DNA of 64,000 nucleotides from Bacteroidia bacterium (GTDB lineage: Bacteria > Bacteroidota > Bacteroidia > JADZBD01): the NCBI GenBank assembly GCA_020852255.1, contig JADZBD010000018.1:60842-124841 (forward strand). The letters run 5' to 3'. This document shows, piece after piece, positions 24,480 through 32,623 of this stretch. Below the pieces are notes generated by a model, which was not told the DNA's origin, made no database searches, and worked only from the letters and a program-made list of their open reading frames with translations. Both the position numbers and the translations under genes were made by a program. Every line of letters begins with the position of its first letter. Positions within the stretch are counted from its first letter, which is position 1.

Positions 24480-24913
24480 CAGGCAGCTTGTTTAAGATCA
24501 GGTTCGTAATTGCGGAGCCATTCTCTCACATCGAATGAAGGGCAGGCTTTTTTAACTCCCGGAAAATCGCGGTGTCCGAGTATCTGAGCCTGGGGGTATT
24601 TCTCGCTTAGTTCCACCAACTTGTCGAACATAGCGTGTTTCTGAAGTGTGGATCGGTTGTCAACCGGATTTCCGCTTTTGTCAATTCCTCCGATGTAAGA
24701 GATATGCACGGAATCCTGGTTATGGCCGTATGCTCCATAGGAGACCTCTTTTTCATCCAGGAGAGTGATAATTTCTCCGTCACGCAGGATCAGGTAGTGA
24801 TACCCTGGCTTATCCCATTTGCGTACTTCCTTCCAGTATTTTTTTATCGCCTCAACTGTGGCTGTCGGCTGTGTTGCGGTGCAGTGCACCACGATGTACT
24901 TGATCTTTCTCAT
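24479..24913 (-). CDS. N-acetylmuramoyl-L-alanine amidase (endolysin-like)
   Basis: Amidase_2 family zinc hydrolase of 144 residues that cuts the bond between N-acetylmuramic acid and L-alanine. Visible zinc/catalytic features are IVVHCTAT near the N-terminus, GYHYLILRDGEI, and ILGHRDFPGVKKACPSFDV near the C-terminus. It lacks a signal peptide, as usual for phage endolysins that rely on a holin. It lies in the lysis-like cluster and is coupled to genes on both sides. Confidence 0.9.
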   Translation of the reverse strand: MRKIKYIVVHCTATQPTATVEAIKKYWKEVRKWDKPGYHYLILRDGEIITLLDEKEVSYGAYGHNQDSVHISYIGGIDKSGNPVDNRSTLQKHAMFDKLVELSEKYPQAQILGHRDFPGVKKACPSFDVREWLRNYEPDLKQAA

Positions 24914-25791
24914 AGGTATTTTATGGTTGAAGTTTTTACAATGAATTTTTGTCCGTTACTTTCAAAGAGGGTAAACCCTCCGTTAATTGCGATCTCTGTT
25001 CCCAGGATCATGTTTGCGGGAACTTTCGCTCCCTCGCTGGGTGTTCTCCAAACGGTAGTGGGCACGGTGGTCATTAGCCGGAAGCCATCCAGCCCGGAGA
25101 GCGACCATTTGCTGCCATCATATTTCAGCCCCATGCGGGAGAATTCCAAGCGTATCTGCTGCTTCTGATTCTCGTCTGAGAAACTGCCGAGCAGTCCGTT
25201 GACAAGGGTTTGACTTACTCCGCGAAGCGGGTACTTTTTGAATTCGTTGCTAACGGCTGTGTAGTCTCCGGTGCTTCGCATTTTTTTCAGTGAAGCGATC
25301 AATCCGCTGAGGTTCTTATTCGCTGCATCCTTGTAGAGTGTTTTGGCAAGCTCAGAGGCGTTAATGCTGGGCGCAGCAACAATCACATTGAAAGTTGTCT
25401 CATCAATGGATTCAGGCAGGTTGAGTTTTTTCAGAGCAGCTACCATCTCGCTTCCGAAGTCCCCATCAGCCCCGTAACGCGGGAGTATCTCTTTCCCGTG
25501 CTTGGCGATGAGCGCATCCTGTACGGATTTTACTCTCGCGCCTTTACTGCCTTTCTTCAGGGGGAAATCATCATTGCGCTTGGTCGGCTGCGTGAAATAT
25601 CCAGGCAGAAAGGTGCTTTTCTGCGGAGGAGGAAGGGTAGTTTCGGGCGCGTTATCCTCTGCATTTTCTTCCCGCTTGCGTTTACGCTTCTGATAATAGT
25701 CCCATCCGAAGTAACTGAGCAGGCCGGTTGCAGCCACGCCCAGGCCGATAAGGAGGAACTTTTTTTTCTTGTTTGGTTTTGCCTTTTCCAT
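24910..25791 (-). CDS. Membrane-anchored peptidoglycan-binding protein
   Basis: 293 residues. A basic N-terminus and one TM (FLLIGLGVAATGLLSYFGW) are followed by a Pro-rich linker, a PG_binding_1-like domain (FPLKKGSKGARVKSVQDALI ... YGADGDFGSEMVAALKKL, about 75-130), an annexin-like helical segment (about 140-220) and a small beta-rich, SH3-like C-terminus (VPTTVWRTPSEG...). It may be an entry or virion membrane protein that engages the cell wall. It overlaps the amidase gene by 4 bases. Confidence 0.65.
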   Translation of the reverse strand: MEKAKPNKKKKFLLIGLGVAATGLLSYFGWDYYQKRKRKREENAEDNAPETTLPPPQKSTFLPGYFTQPTKRNDDFPLKKGSKGARVKSVQDALIAKHGKEILPRYGADGDFGSEMVAALKKLNLPESIDETTFNVIVAAPSINASELAKTLYKDAANKNLSGLIASLKKMRSTGDYTAVSNEFKKYPLRGVSQTLVNGLLGSFSDENQKQQIRLEFSRMGLKYDGSKWSLSGLDGFRLMTTVPTTVWRTPSEGAKVPANMILGTEIAINGGFTLFESNGQKFIVKTSTIKYL

Positions 25792-25792
25792 T

Positions 25793-26479
25793 TTACTGCT
25801 GAGGTTTCAATGTTATTATTTTCATGTAATCCTTCCAGTCGTCCATTTCACTTTTCAGGTCATCCAGCATATTGCTGTTGTATTCCTTGTAATATGCTTT
25901 GACTGTTTCGACAAATGCGGCCTGGGTTGGCATTTCGGTAAGCACCGCTTTGACCGCATCTTCATCTGTGCCGGGAAATGGTCCGTAGGTTTTATCAAAC
26001 GCTGCTTTCATACGCTTTGCCCACCCGGTATAATTGAGAGAAGTGAGTTGCAGCGTTTCTCCTTTTTTCCCAATCCTGTCAGGCTTCGCATTGATGATGG
26101 CCAGCATCTCGTTGTATTCGGTGCTTTGCAGTTCATCACTCAAATCCTTGTACATACTGCTGTTGTAAAGTTTCTGATAGGAACTCGCCACTTTCGTTAA
26201 AACCTGCTTGCTTGGAATTTCTCTCAGAGTTGTCCTTAGCTTTTCCGTATCTGTACCGAACCATCCGTCATTCTCGAATGCCATTTTTATCTGCTTGGCA
26301 TAAGTGGCTGGGGAATCCTCGGTAAGCGTTTTTTTCTCCTCACGATTTGAAACAAGGCTTCGGAAAATTTTTCTTCCCAAAAAGAAAGTACCTACCGTAA
26401 CGATGACAGTACCGCCTGCATAAAGGAGCTTTTCCTTCAGCGTGAATTCTTCTTCATCCTTGTTTTCAGGCGTGTTCAT
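25793..26479 (-). CDS. Membrane protein with two annexin-like repeats
   Basis: 228 residues. One TM near residues 18-38 (LLYAGGTVIVTVGTFFLG) and then two related helical repeats of about 70 residues: WFGTDTEKLRTTLREIPSKQ...YQKLYNSSMYKDLSDEL and PFPGTDEDAVKAVLTEMPTQ...YYKEYNSNMLDDLKSEM. The G-T-D-x-D and Y-x-x-L/M-x-x-D-L spacing matches annexin repeats. Annexins bind membranes; in this gene block a membrane or virion role is plausible. Confidence 0.6.
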   Translation of the reverse strand: MNTPENKDEEEFTLKEKLLYAGGTVIVTVGTFFLGRKIFRSLVSNREEKKTLTEDSPATYAKQIKMAFENDGWFGTDTEKLRTTLREIPSKQVLTKVASSYQKLYNSSMYKDLSDELQSTEYNEMLAIINAKPDRIGKKGETLQLTSLNYTGWAKRMKAAFDKTYGPFPGTDEDAVKAVLTEMPTQAAFVETVKAYYKEYNSNMLDDLKSEMDDWKDYMKIITLKPQQ

Positions 26480-26480
26480 T

Positions 26481-26663
26481 TTATACTCCGAGATAGGTTT
26501 TTGCCAGCGAGGTTTTGATCGGGTCGTTTTTCACGACATGAGCCAGTTTCTCCAGTTCCTTAGCCGTAAGGAAGCTGGCAAGGATTGAAAGGGCTTTCAG
26601 TTTGGTTTCCGCTTCTGCCTGCGTGTTGGCAGGCACGGAAAAATCACAGGTGAACTTTTTCAT
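26481..26663 (-). CDS. Small hypothetical protein
   Basis: 60 residues, beginning MKKFTCDFSVPANTQAEAE with a beta strand followed by helices (KLKALSILASFLTAKELEKLAHVV). Its N-terminal pattern resembles the next upstream gene product (MQKFNYTITIEAPSREIAE), suggesting a duplicated small family. Its start overlaps that gene's stop (ATGA). Function is not recognised. Confidence 0.6.
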   Translation of the reverse strand: MKKFTCDFSVPANTQAEAETKLKALSILASFLTAKELEKLAHVVKNDPIKTSLAKTYLGV

Positions 26664-26965
26664 TGCTTTGCTGTTTTAGGTTTAACATTCACTCCGAGCA
26701 GTTCAGCGATCACGTCAATGTTCGTTTCGTCCGTAACGCATTTTTCGATGATGCCCATAACTTTCTCAAATTGCCGGAACCCTTTGACGAGGTTTTCTTT
26801 CGGGTCATGTTTCGGGAATTCCGGCTCTTTGATCTTTTCCTGGCCGTACTTTCTGCTCAGAAGCTCAAGCAGCTCGATGTTTTCCTTGCAGATATGCTCC
26901 ATGAGCATTTCCGCTATCTCCCTGCTGGGAGCTTCGATGGTGATGGTGTAGTTAAACTTTTGCAT
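26660..26965 (-). CDS. Small hypothetical protein
   Basis: 101 residues, one N-terminal beta strand then mostly helical and charged, with no TM. It is similar at its start to the 60-residue neighbour and overlaps the coiled-coil gene upstream by 14 bases. Function is not recognised; position and coupling place it in the same operon as the structural candidates. Confidence 0.6.
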   Translation of the reverse strand: MQKFNYTITIEAPSREIAEMLMEHICKENIELLELLSRKYGQEKIKEPEFPKHDPKENLVKGFRQFEKVMGIIEKCVTDETNIDVIAELLGVNVKPKTAKQ

Positions 26966-27755
26966 TGGTTTGTTTTTTAGGTGGATTAATATTTAACAGT
27001 TGAGTTACGGGTACGATGTTAGATTTGTCGCGCACGAATTCCCTGATGACGGAAAGAACCAGGTTGAACTCCTGCTCATTAAAAGATGCTTTCATGTTCT
27101 TTCCCAGGTCAAGGAAGAACTTGTCTTCTTCCGATTGGGCGTTTTCATCGGACTTCATCCTGAAGCTGGCTTCCTCCTGCGGCTTGTCATTGCCTGAGAG
27201 AGATTTATCCTCTGTTTTTTTGCCAAGCAGAGGCAGAGCCAGGTCTTTAATGGCCGAAGCGATTTCGCCCATGCCTTTAGCCTCGGTTAACTTGGTTTTG
27301 GTGTCTTCGATGATGTCCTGCAACTTGCCGATGTATTCTTCGGCTTCGCCCAATTTTTCCTTCGTGGTGGTAAGGTCTTTTCTTACCTGGTCGCAGTCCC
27401 AGCGTTCGCGTTCAATGGAAACTCTTTCATTGATCTGCGCCTGAATTTCTCCCAGGCCGATCCCATTTAATGCTCCGCGCTTTTCTTCCTCTACGAAAGT
27501 GAAATGATGACGGCTTACAACATGAGCAGAGGTAGGCGAAGAAGTGAATAAGTTGACCGTTACTTTTTGCGTATCGGAAAAAATGAATTCCTCGTATTTG
27601 CTGAACTCGCTGGGGTCGGTTGTTTTCTCCACCACCTTCACTCCGTCCACCCATATTTCATAAAAGCGCGGGGTTCCTCTCTTGTGTTCGTTCTCCAGCA
27701 CGCGCTTAATGGATTCAAGCCGTGAGAGTTCGTATGTGGTTGTGATCTCTTTCAT
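26952..27755 (-). CDS. Coiled-coil protein with beta-rich N-terminal domain
   Basis: 267 residues. The N-terminal about 90 are beta-rich and globular (RFYEIWVDGVKVVEKTT, HHFTFVEEEKRG), the middle is a strong coiled coil (about 110-170; DLTTTKEKLGEAEEYIGKLQ), and the C-terminus is helical and acidic. There is no membrane span. In a phage block this could be a spike, fibre or scaffold protein; there is no direct evidence for which. Confidence 0.6.
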   Translation of the reverse strand: MKEITTTYELSRLESIKRVLENEHKRGTPRFYEIWVDGVKVVEKTTDPSEFSKYEEFIFSDTQKVTVNLFTSSPTSAHVVSRHHFTFVEEEKRGALNGIGLGEIQAQINERVSIERERWDCDQVRKDLTTTKEKLGEAEEYIGKLQDIIEDTKTKLTEAKGMGEIASAIKDLALPLLGKKTEDKSLSGNDKPQEEASFRMKSDENAQSEEDKFFLDLGKNMKASFNEQEFNLVLSVIREFVRDKSNIVPVTQLLNINPPKKQTNAKV

Positions 27756-27760
27756 TTTTC

Positions 27761-28081
27761 TTACTTGTGTTTTTTAGGTATTACCTGGATGAAGCGGATG
27801 TGCTTCATCGCATCGGCCTTGTTTTTGACTTCCACCAAACCCTGATGCTCGTAGAGCATTTCGTTTACATTGTCCAGGCTCAGGTCGAAAGTTCCCAGTT
27901 CGGATTTCACGCTCACGTCCTGGGCTTCCTCTATCAGGATATAGAACTGATTGTAGGCAGGCAGTTCCACTTTCTCCGAAGGCTGAAGTACCAGGTGTCG
28001 GAAGCGCAGGGAATACCTGTCTCCGTGTCCCAGCTCACGCATCCTGCGGGGTATGTATTCAAGTGCAAGGTTGACAGTCAT
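27761..28081 (-). CDS. Beta-rich structural candidate (small)
   Basis: 106 residues from ATG 28081 (MTVNLALEYIPRRM). Secondary structure looks all-beta (SLRFRHLVLQPSEKVELPA, FYILIEEAQDVSVKS, HIRFIQVIPKK), compatible with a single jelly-roll or similar sandwich. The longer frame to 28123 is rejected as it lies deep in the upstream gene. Overlap with that gene is 23 bases. Confidence 0.55.
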   Translation of the reverse strand: MTVNLALEYIPRRMRELGHGDRYSLRFRHLVLQPSEKVELPAYNQFYILIEEAQDVSVKSELGTFDLSLDNVNEMLYEHQGLVEVKNKADAMKHIRFIQVIPKKHK

Positions 28082-28649
28082 CAGCTTTTTGTTTAATGAT
28101 TTCTTCCGCTTCGTACCACACATACACTTTCACGGTGTACTGTGCATCCACATTGAGCCTTAGTCCTGCGGCATCGGTATAGGTTCCCTGGATCACTGTG
28201 CAGCATTCATTCACGCACACCACATCTTCTTCTCTGCGGTAGCCGTGCGTCCATGCGCGGTGACGGAAGGAATTGGTTTGGGAAAAGTTGCCGTAGCCCA
28301 GGTTGTTATCAGTGAGCCACACATCTCCGGCATAAAAGATATTGGCCTGTTCGCAGCTTTGTAGCTTCAGGTAGCCCGCCAGGTAGGTTTGTCCCCAATG
28401 GAAATGATGTTGTGCGGCAGGCACAGCGAATGCACCAAAGGCAGCAAAGCCTTCCCCGCCCAAACCTTCACCGGGTGCAGCAAGAGGTTCTCCGCCAAAT
28501 CCTCCGGGAGTTATCAGCACGTCCAGATCCTTCACCGTAGTTTCGATGCCGATAATTCTCTTTGCATCTTCAGGCAGAATGATCTGAAAGGATTTGACTT
28601 CTCCTTTCTTTTTTACAGTAACCGGGTATATGAGAACTTTCTCCTTCAT
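28059..28649 (-). CDS. Beta-rich structural candidate with Gly/Ala-rich insert
   Basis: 196 residues. An N-terminal strand-rich part (VLIYPVTVKKKGEVKSFQII) is followed by a Gly/Ala/Pro-rich low-complexity loop (about 48-78, FGGEPLAAPGEGLGGEG) and a long all-beta domain (YLKLQSCEQANIFYAGDVW; VDAQYTVKVYVWYEAEEI). Several Cys near the C-terminus (CVNECC, CQPC) suggest metal binding or disulphides. Candidate minor capsid or vertex protein by context only. Coupled by ATGA to the next upstream gene. Confidence 0.5.
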   Translation of the reverse strand: MKEKVLIYPVTVKKKGEVKSFQIILPEDAKRIIGIETTVKDLDVLITPGGFGGEPLAAPGEGLGGEGFAAFGAFAVPAAQHHFHWGQTYLAGYLKLQSCEQANIFYAGDVWLTDNNLGYGNFSQTNSFRHRAWTHGYRREEDVVCVNECCTVIQGTYTDAAGLRLNVDAQYTVKVYVWYEAEEIIKQKADDCQPCT

Positions 28650-29029
28650 GCCATTTCACATTTTTCGCACTCGAAATAGTAGGACACACGGTACGGCTGG
28701 AAAAAGGCCATCGGATTCTGAGTATCCTTGTAGTCTATCTTGATGCTCTTGTTCCCTGGATTCACATTGCCCAGGTCATAGTACCTGGAACCTACCGGAG
28801 CGTTCACGCCTGACATGAGCAGCTTACTCTCGTAATCGTCCGGGAAAATTTCATCGCGGTTGATCTCGATGCGCTGTGATCCCCGGAAGTAGAGCAGATC
28901 ATCCCGGTCGCTGGTAACCGTCAGGCCCCGGATGGAAACAATGTCCTTATCCAGCTCGAATGATTTCGAGAAGATTTTATCCTGCTGGGTCACTTCGATG
29001 TCGAAGCGTTTCTTTACGATCTTATTCAT
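28646..29029 (-). CDS. Beta-rich structural candidate
   Basis: 127 residues, predicted mostly beta (IVSIRGLTVTSDRDDLLYF, SQRIEINRDEIFPDDYES, NKSIKIDYKDT), with C-terminal Cys pair FECEKCE. No membrane span. It lies between the 242-residue capsid candidate and the 196-residue protein. A single jelly-roll minor capsid protein is a reasonable guess; no homolog is recognised. Confidence 0.5.
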   Translation of the reverse strand: MNKIVKKRFDIEVTQQDKIFSKSFELDKDIVSIRGLTVTSDRDDLLYFRGSQRIEINRDEIFPDDYESKLLMSGVNAPVGSRYYDLGNVNPGNKSIKIDYKDTQNPMAFFQPYRVSYYFECEKCEMA

Positions 29030-29105
29030 GGTTGATCTTTATTGATTGTTTTTAAAAAAAAGGAGCGGGAGGGCATGGCTCCCTCTCCGCTCCTTGCCAC
29101 GCGGG

Positions 29106-29834
29106 TTAGGGCGTGGTGATGGTTCCGTGCAGGCCGGCCCATACCTGGGTGTTGGGCGCGATGCCTGCCATTGTGCCAAGCTCAAGGGTCAGCTCGATGA
29201 GGATGTCATCGTGAATGAGCCTGGGGTTGGCGAGCTTGTAGTAGCCCATCGGAACGAGGTGGTTCGCTTGTGTTTTAAACACGCTGTTGCTGGTGTCGGG
29301 AACGATCTGCTTTTTGTTCGCCTTCAGGTTGAACTCTCCGTTGGCAATGGCCGGGAACAGTTCGATGAAGTTGTAGGGCGTGGACATGATCGAATCCTTG
29401 CTCGGATCGGCTGCCACTCCACCCAGCAGGATGATCCCGCTTACCAGGAGAGCCTGGTTCTTGGGCAGCTTCGCGTTGGAAATGTTGCGAAGTCCGATCT
29501 CCTTGTCGTCCTGCGTTTCAAACAGCTTGATCGTTTTGCTTGTCACGGGCTTGATCGAGTAGATCACCGTGTCGGCAAGGCGCAGCTCGCCTTTTGCCAG
29601 GGCGGTTTTGATGTGAGGAGGAAGCTCATTGAAATGCTTCTCCATCTCGGCACGGCTGCCCTTGCTCGGTGTCGGGTTGGTGGTAAGTTTGTTCAGGGTC
29701 CGCATCCTTTTTACAGGATTCATTTTCTGAAGTGCGCCCATCACTTCGCCTACGAGTTCATCGTTTTCTCCGTCCAGTCCCAGCAACGCTCCCGCGTTGT
29801 TGTACTCTTCTGTTGCGTTTAATTCTCCAAACAT
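29106..29834 (-). CDS. Capsid-protein candidate
   Basis: 242 residues. The N-terminal 75 are helical and charged (LVGEVMGALQKMNPVKRMRT); the remainder is beta-rich (RLADTVIYSIKPVTSKTIKLF, NQALLVSGIILLGGVA, GEFNLKANKKQIVPDTSN) ending DILIELTLELGTMAG...TQVWAGLHGTI, a pattern like the last strands of a jelly-roll virus capsid. It is flanked by short non-coding gaps on both sides, as is common around a highly expressed gene. It is the best major-capsid candidate in the block but is not proven. Confidence 0.45.
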   Translation of the reverse strand: MFGELNATEEYNNAGALLGLDGENDELVGEVMGALQKMNPVKRMRTLNKLTTNPTPSKGSRAEMEKHFNELPPHIKTALAKGELRLADTVIYSIKPVTSKTIKLFETQDDKEIGLRNISNAKLPKNQALLVSGIILLGGVAADPSKDSIMSTPYNFIELFPAIANGEFNLKANKKQIVPDTSNSVFKTQANHLVPMGYYKLANPRLIHDDILIELTLELGTMAGIAPNTQVWAGLHGTITTP

Positions 29835-29967
29835 GGTTTTTTTGGTTTTTAGTGGTTATTATTTTCGTTTTAGTCAAGGCTCACGCTTAACCCTGCTGTT
29901 TCAGGGGTCTTTACAAGCCGTATTTTTCAGGATTTGTTTTGGCTGCTGATGCAGCCCTTTTCAGTTT
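29835..29967. other. Intergenic gap with hairpin upstream of capsid candidate
   Basis: A 133-base gap. GGCTGC (29940-29945) pairs with GCAGCC (29950-29955) followed by CTTTT on the plus strand. On the transcribed minus strand there is no T-run, so it may be an mRNA-stabilising or processing hairpin rather than a terminator. Confidence 0.35.
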
Positions 29968-30591
29968 TTAATAGTTCGTCTCGCTGGGATCAATCTCGCC
30001 CATCTCCTGAACCGGAAGCGTTCCCATATTTTTTTGCTGGAAGGATTCTCCGCTTTGAGCTACCTGCTTTTCCAGCTTATCCAGGGCGGTAAGATCAAGC
30101 TCCTGGCCTTGTCCCAGCTCTTTGTTCTCCGGGTAAGTGAAATACTGCACTTCGCCTACACCATTGGTCGTCTCCTTCTTTTCCTCCTTTTTCTTCATCA
30201 CCTTATCCAGGTAGAGTTTTTGCGAGAAGGTGTCCTTGAAGGCCATAACGCGATCTTTTGCGCCTTCGATCACTCCTTCCAGTCCTTCTTTAGGAGTGCC
30301 TTTCATTTCGGTATTACCCTGGAATCCATTTGCCGCCATCATGCCCACTCCGAAAATGGAAGCCAGGTGGTTCTTGTAGTAGTGTCCCAGGCCGGTGATG
30401 GCTGCCCCTACGATCAGCGATGCCCGCCCTATTGCGGAACCGGCAACGCCACCCACCACTACGCCCACCACAACATCCTTCAGCGTTTCGATAGCGGAAT
30501 TTTTCGCATCGCCCTTTGTCTCCAGGTCTGTGGTTATGGAACCAAGCAGGGACTTTTTCTTGGCTGCCCGTTCATAAGAATTTTTGCTCAT
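29968..30591 (-). CDS. Glycine-zipper membrane protein
   Basis: 207 residues. One long Gly/Ala/Val-rich hydrophobic region (about 38-72: VVVGVVVGGVAGSAIGRASL, then IVGAAITGLGHYY) and another hydrophobic patch (LASIFGVGMMAANGF); the C-terminal half is polar and charged. This could be an abundant virion membrane protein or pore former. There is no recognised family. It lies 34 bases downstream of the transglutaminase-like gene. Confidence 0.55.
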   Translation of the reverse strand: MSKNSYERAAKKKSLLGSITTDLETKGDAKNSAIETLKDVVVGVVVGGVAGSAIGRASLIVGAAITGLGHYYKNHLASIFGVGMMAANGFQGNTEMKGTPKEGLEGVIEGAKDRVMAFKDTFSQKLYLDKVMKKKEEKKETTNGVGEVQYFTYPENKELGQGQELDLTALDKLEKQVAQSGESFQQKNMGTLPVQEMGEIDPSETNY

Positions 30592-30625
30592 TGTTTTTTC
30601 GTTTTAATAGTTTATGATTGATTTT

Positions 30626-32143
30626 CTATCGCAGAGCCACCGGACTTTTCTTGTCGTGGCTTTGCTTGCCCTTTGTTCCCGATAGGGATTTTTGCTTTGC
30701 CTCTTTACCGGAAAGGGCTTTGTAGCCGAGAAAGAGAAGGCCCAGACCGGTTGCACCGATCAGCGTAGGCTTGAGCCAGCTTTTGTTCTTGTCCCAGAAG
30801 CCTTCCTTTTCAGGTGTGTCCTGGCTTGTGCTGTCAGAGGAAATTTTCTGATCACTTTCAGGGGAAGTTGAATTGCTGCTTCCTGAATCCACGCTCATGG
30901 TACTGATCTCGTTTTGGTTCTGTTGAATCTCAGCCGTAAGATTGGTGCTGCTGCTCTGCGTTTCCGCGCTCTCGAATTCTTTGGATTCAGGCGAATCCTT
31001 TTTCGGGAAAATGTTGCCGATGGATTTCAAAAGCCCGGCAATGGCGGCCAATGCACCCGAAGCGGCTGTGATGGCGGCTGCGGTAACAGGTTCGCCAAGC
31101 TCTCCCAGGCTTTCCTCGTTCTCGCCCAGGAATATCTCATCTCCGAGGAGTTCAGGCAGCGGGGTATATTGGCTCACGTTACCAAGACCTTTTACGTCCT
31201 GGTTCTTGTTGCCCTTGCCGGTGAGAATAGCAGAGCGCAGGTTTTCAGGTTTTCCACCCGCTCCGAAGAAAATATTCTCCAGCTTAGTCTTGATAGTCTT
31301 GAGCTTTTGGAACTTCGCCATATCAATGCCCCGCTTTTGGGCTTCGGCATCGCTCAGGTAACCATACTTCAGGCGACTGGCGACATTCATCAGGTTCAGC
31401 TTCATCGCAGCCAGGACACCGTTCCGCAAAAGCACGGTTGCCGGATTTACCTTGTTCACCACGTTGAGAGCCTTGCCCACAACTTTTTTCAGAATGCCGG
31501 GCTTTTTTTGGGGTGTGCTTGTGCTTGAGGACGCAGCTTTCTTTTTGAAGAGCTGAATCTTTCCCATTTCACCGGAAAAATCCGGGTCTTCGATTCCGCT
31601 GAGATATTCTAAATCCATTTTTGTGTCTTTTATTTCTGTGTAAGGTTCTTCGTAGTTGTAATAGTCCACCACGCAATCCAGGGTGATGTACTTGCCGCCT
31701 GTCTTGTGGACTATCGGATAGATGTGCTGGAAGTAGTCCTTCCTGTACCGTGCTATCCGAAGGGAGTGCGGGATTTTCAGGTTCGTCAGTATGCTGCTGA
31801 TGAAAACCGTGTAGCAATCGCAGTCAACTCCCCGGTGGCGGTCGTGCCAGGTGCGGCCTGGTGAGCGTATCTGCTCTTTGCCTTCCTCGTCCTTGTGATA
31901 CCGGATATAGCGGTACACAAAATCCCAGATATTCTTGCAGGTTTCGCTCCTGTTGCTCCCGCGAAGCATATCCGCGACCTCCCGCGTTTGAAGTAGTGTG
32001 TCGTGAACCACCTTCGGTATAAACTTTACCGTGTCAGATACCGTAGCCCCTTTCTTCACCGTCTCATCCTTGAGGTGAGCTGGAGGAAACAAGGAATCGT
32101 ACTGCGTTCCTGGTTCGATATTTCTATACTTCAATGCTTCCAT
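30626..32143 (-). CDS. Transglutaminase-like protein with C-terminal membrane span
   Basis: 505 residues. The N-terminal about 180 resemble a transglutaminase/cysteine-protease fold: catalytic Cys candidate in HRGVDCDCYTVF, His in YFQHIYPIVH, Asp in YITLDCVVDYY. A linker, a helical middle, a Ser-rich spacer (390-450) and one TM near the C-terminus (LIGATGLGLLFLGYKAL) follow. Related proteins occur in phages, where they may process or cross-link virion proteins. It begins one base from the LEA2-like gene stop. Confidence 0.65.
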   Translation of the reverse strand: MEALKYRNIEPGTQYDSLFPPAHLKDETVKKGATVSDTVKFIPKVVHDTLLQTREVADMLRGSNRSETCKNIWDFVYRYIRYHKDEEGKEQIRSPGRTWHDRHRGVDCDCYTVFISSILTNLKIPHSLRIARYRKDYFQHIYPIVHKTGGKYITLDCVVDYYNYEEPYTEIKDTKMDLEYLSGIEDPDFSGEMGKIQLFKKKAASSSTSTPQKKPGILKKVVGKALNVVNKVNPATVLLRNGVLAAMKLNLMNVASRLKYGYLSDAEAQKRGIDMAKFQKLKTIKTKLENIFFGAGGKPENLRSAILTGKGNKNQDVKGLGNVSQYTPLPELLGDEIFLGENEESLGELGEPVTAAAITAASGALAAIAGLLKSIGNIFPKKDSPESKEFESAETQSSSTNLTAEIQQNQNEISTMSVDSGSSNSTSPESDQKISSDSTSQDTPEKEGFWDKNKSWLKPTLIGATGLGLLFLGYKALSGKEAKQKSLSGTKGKQSHDKKSPVALR

Positions 32144-32623
32144 TTACTTTTTCAGGGTTGTTTCTTCTGTTTTTTCGTAAGGCAGTTTTTTCCAGCCCAG
32201 GTCAATCGTTGAAACAGTTTTGGTTGTGAGCTTAATGGGTTCTCCTGCCAGCAGGGACTTTATCATGCCCGCGCTCACTGAGAAAATGTTACGGGGCGGT
32301 ATTGTTATCATAATCTTTTCCGCTACCGCTTCTCCATAGGCGGGAATCTCAATATCCTTGTCCACCACCTGCGAGCTGCCTACCGTTGCATCTTTGTAGA
32401 TCAGTTTTATGTAAGGGAACTTGATCTTGAACTTTGTCGAAGTGGGATTTTTGAGCTGTACATCTACGCGTAGTACCAGGCCGCTGAGGTCGAGCTTGAA
32501 GATGTTCACGGTGACTACCGATTCCAGTTCCACGCTCGTGCGTTTCAGGCGAAACAGGTAAGTAGCTCCTGCAATGATCCCCCCGCCAATGGCCGAGCCG
32601 AGTATGAGTTTTTTCAAATTCAT
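32144..32623 (-). CDS. LEA2-fold (LEA14-like) membrane-anchored protein
   Basis: 159 residues. N-terminal TM (LILGSAIGGGIIAGATYLF) then a single LEA_2/WHy-type beta-sandwich (VVTVNIFKLDLSGLVLRVDV, LKNPTSTKFKIKFPYIKLIY, AEKIMITIPP). The start ATG 32623 overlaps the stop of the 66-residue membrane gene (ATGA). The open frame continues 115 codons upstream through the decamer array, but this is not protein-like and is rejected. It probably lies in a virion or cell membrane; the exact role is unknown. Confidence 0.65.
   Translation of the reverse strand: MNLKKLILGSAIGGGIIAGATYLFRLKRTSVELESVVTVNIFKLDLSGLVLRVDVQLKNPTSTKFKIKFPYIKLIYKDATVGSSQVVDKDIEIPAYGEAVAEKIMITIPPRNIFSVSAGMIKSLLAGEPIKLTTKTVSTIDLGWKKLPYEKTEETTLKK

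Noticed and set aside
29046..29822. 258-residue plus-strand frame opposite the capsid candidate
   Set aside because: Shadow frame of the GC-rich minus-strand gene, with no plausible family or coupling.
30914..31528. 204-residue plus-strand frame opposite the transglutaminase-like gene
   Set aside because: Antisense shadow; composition rich in R, L and F without domain features, and the opposite strand has a clear gene.
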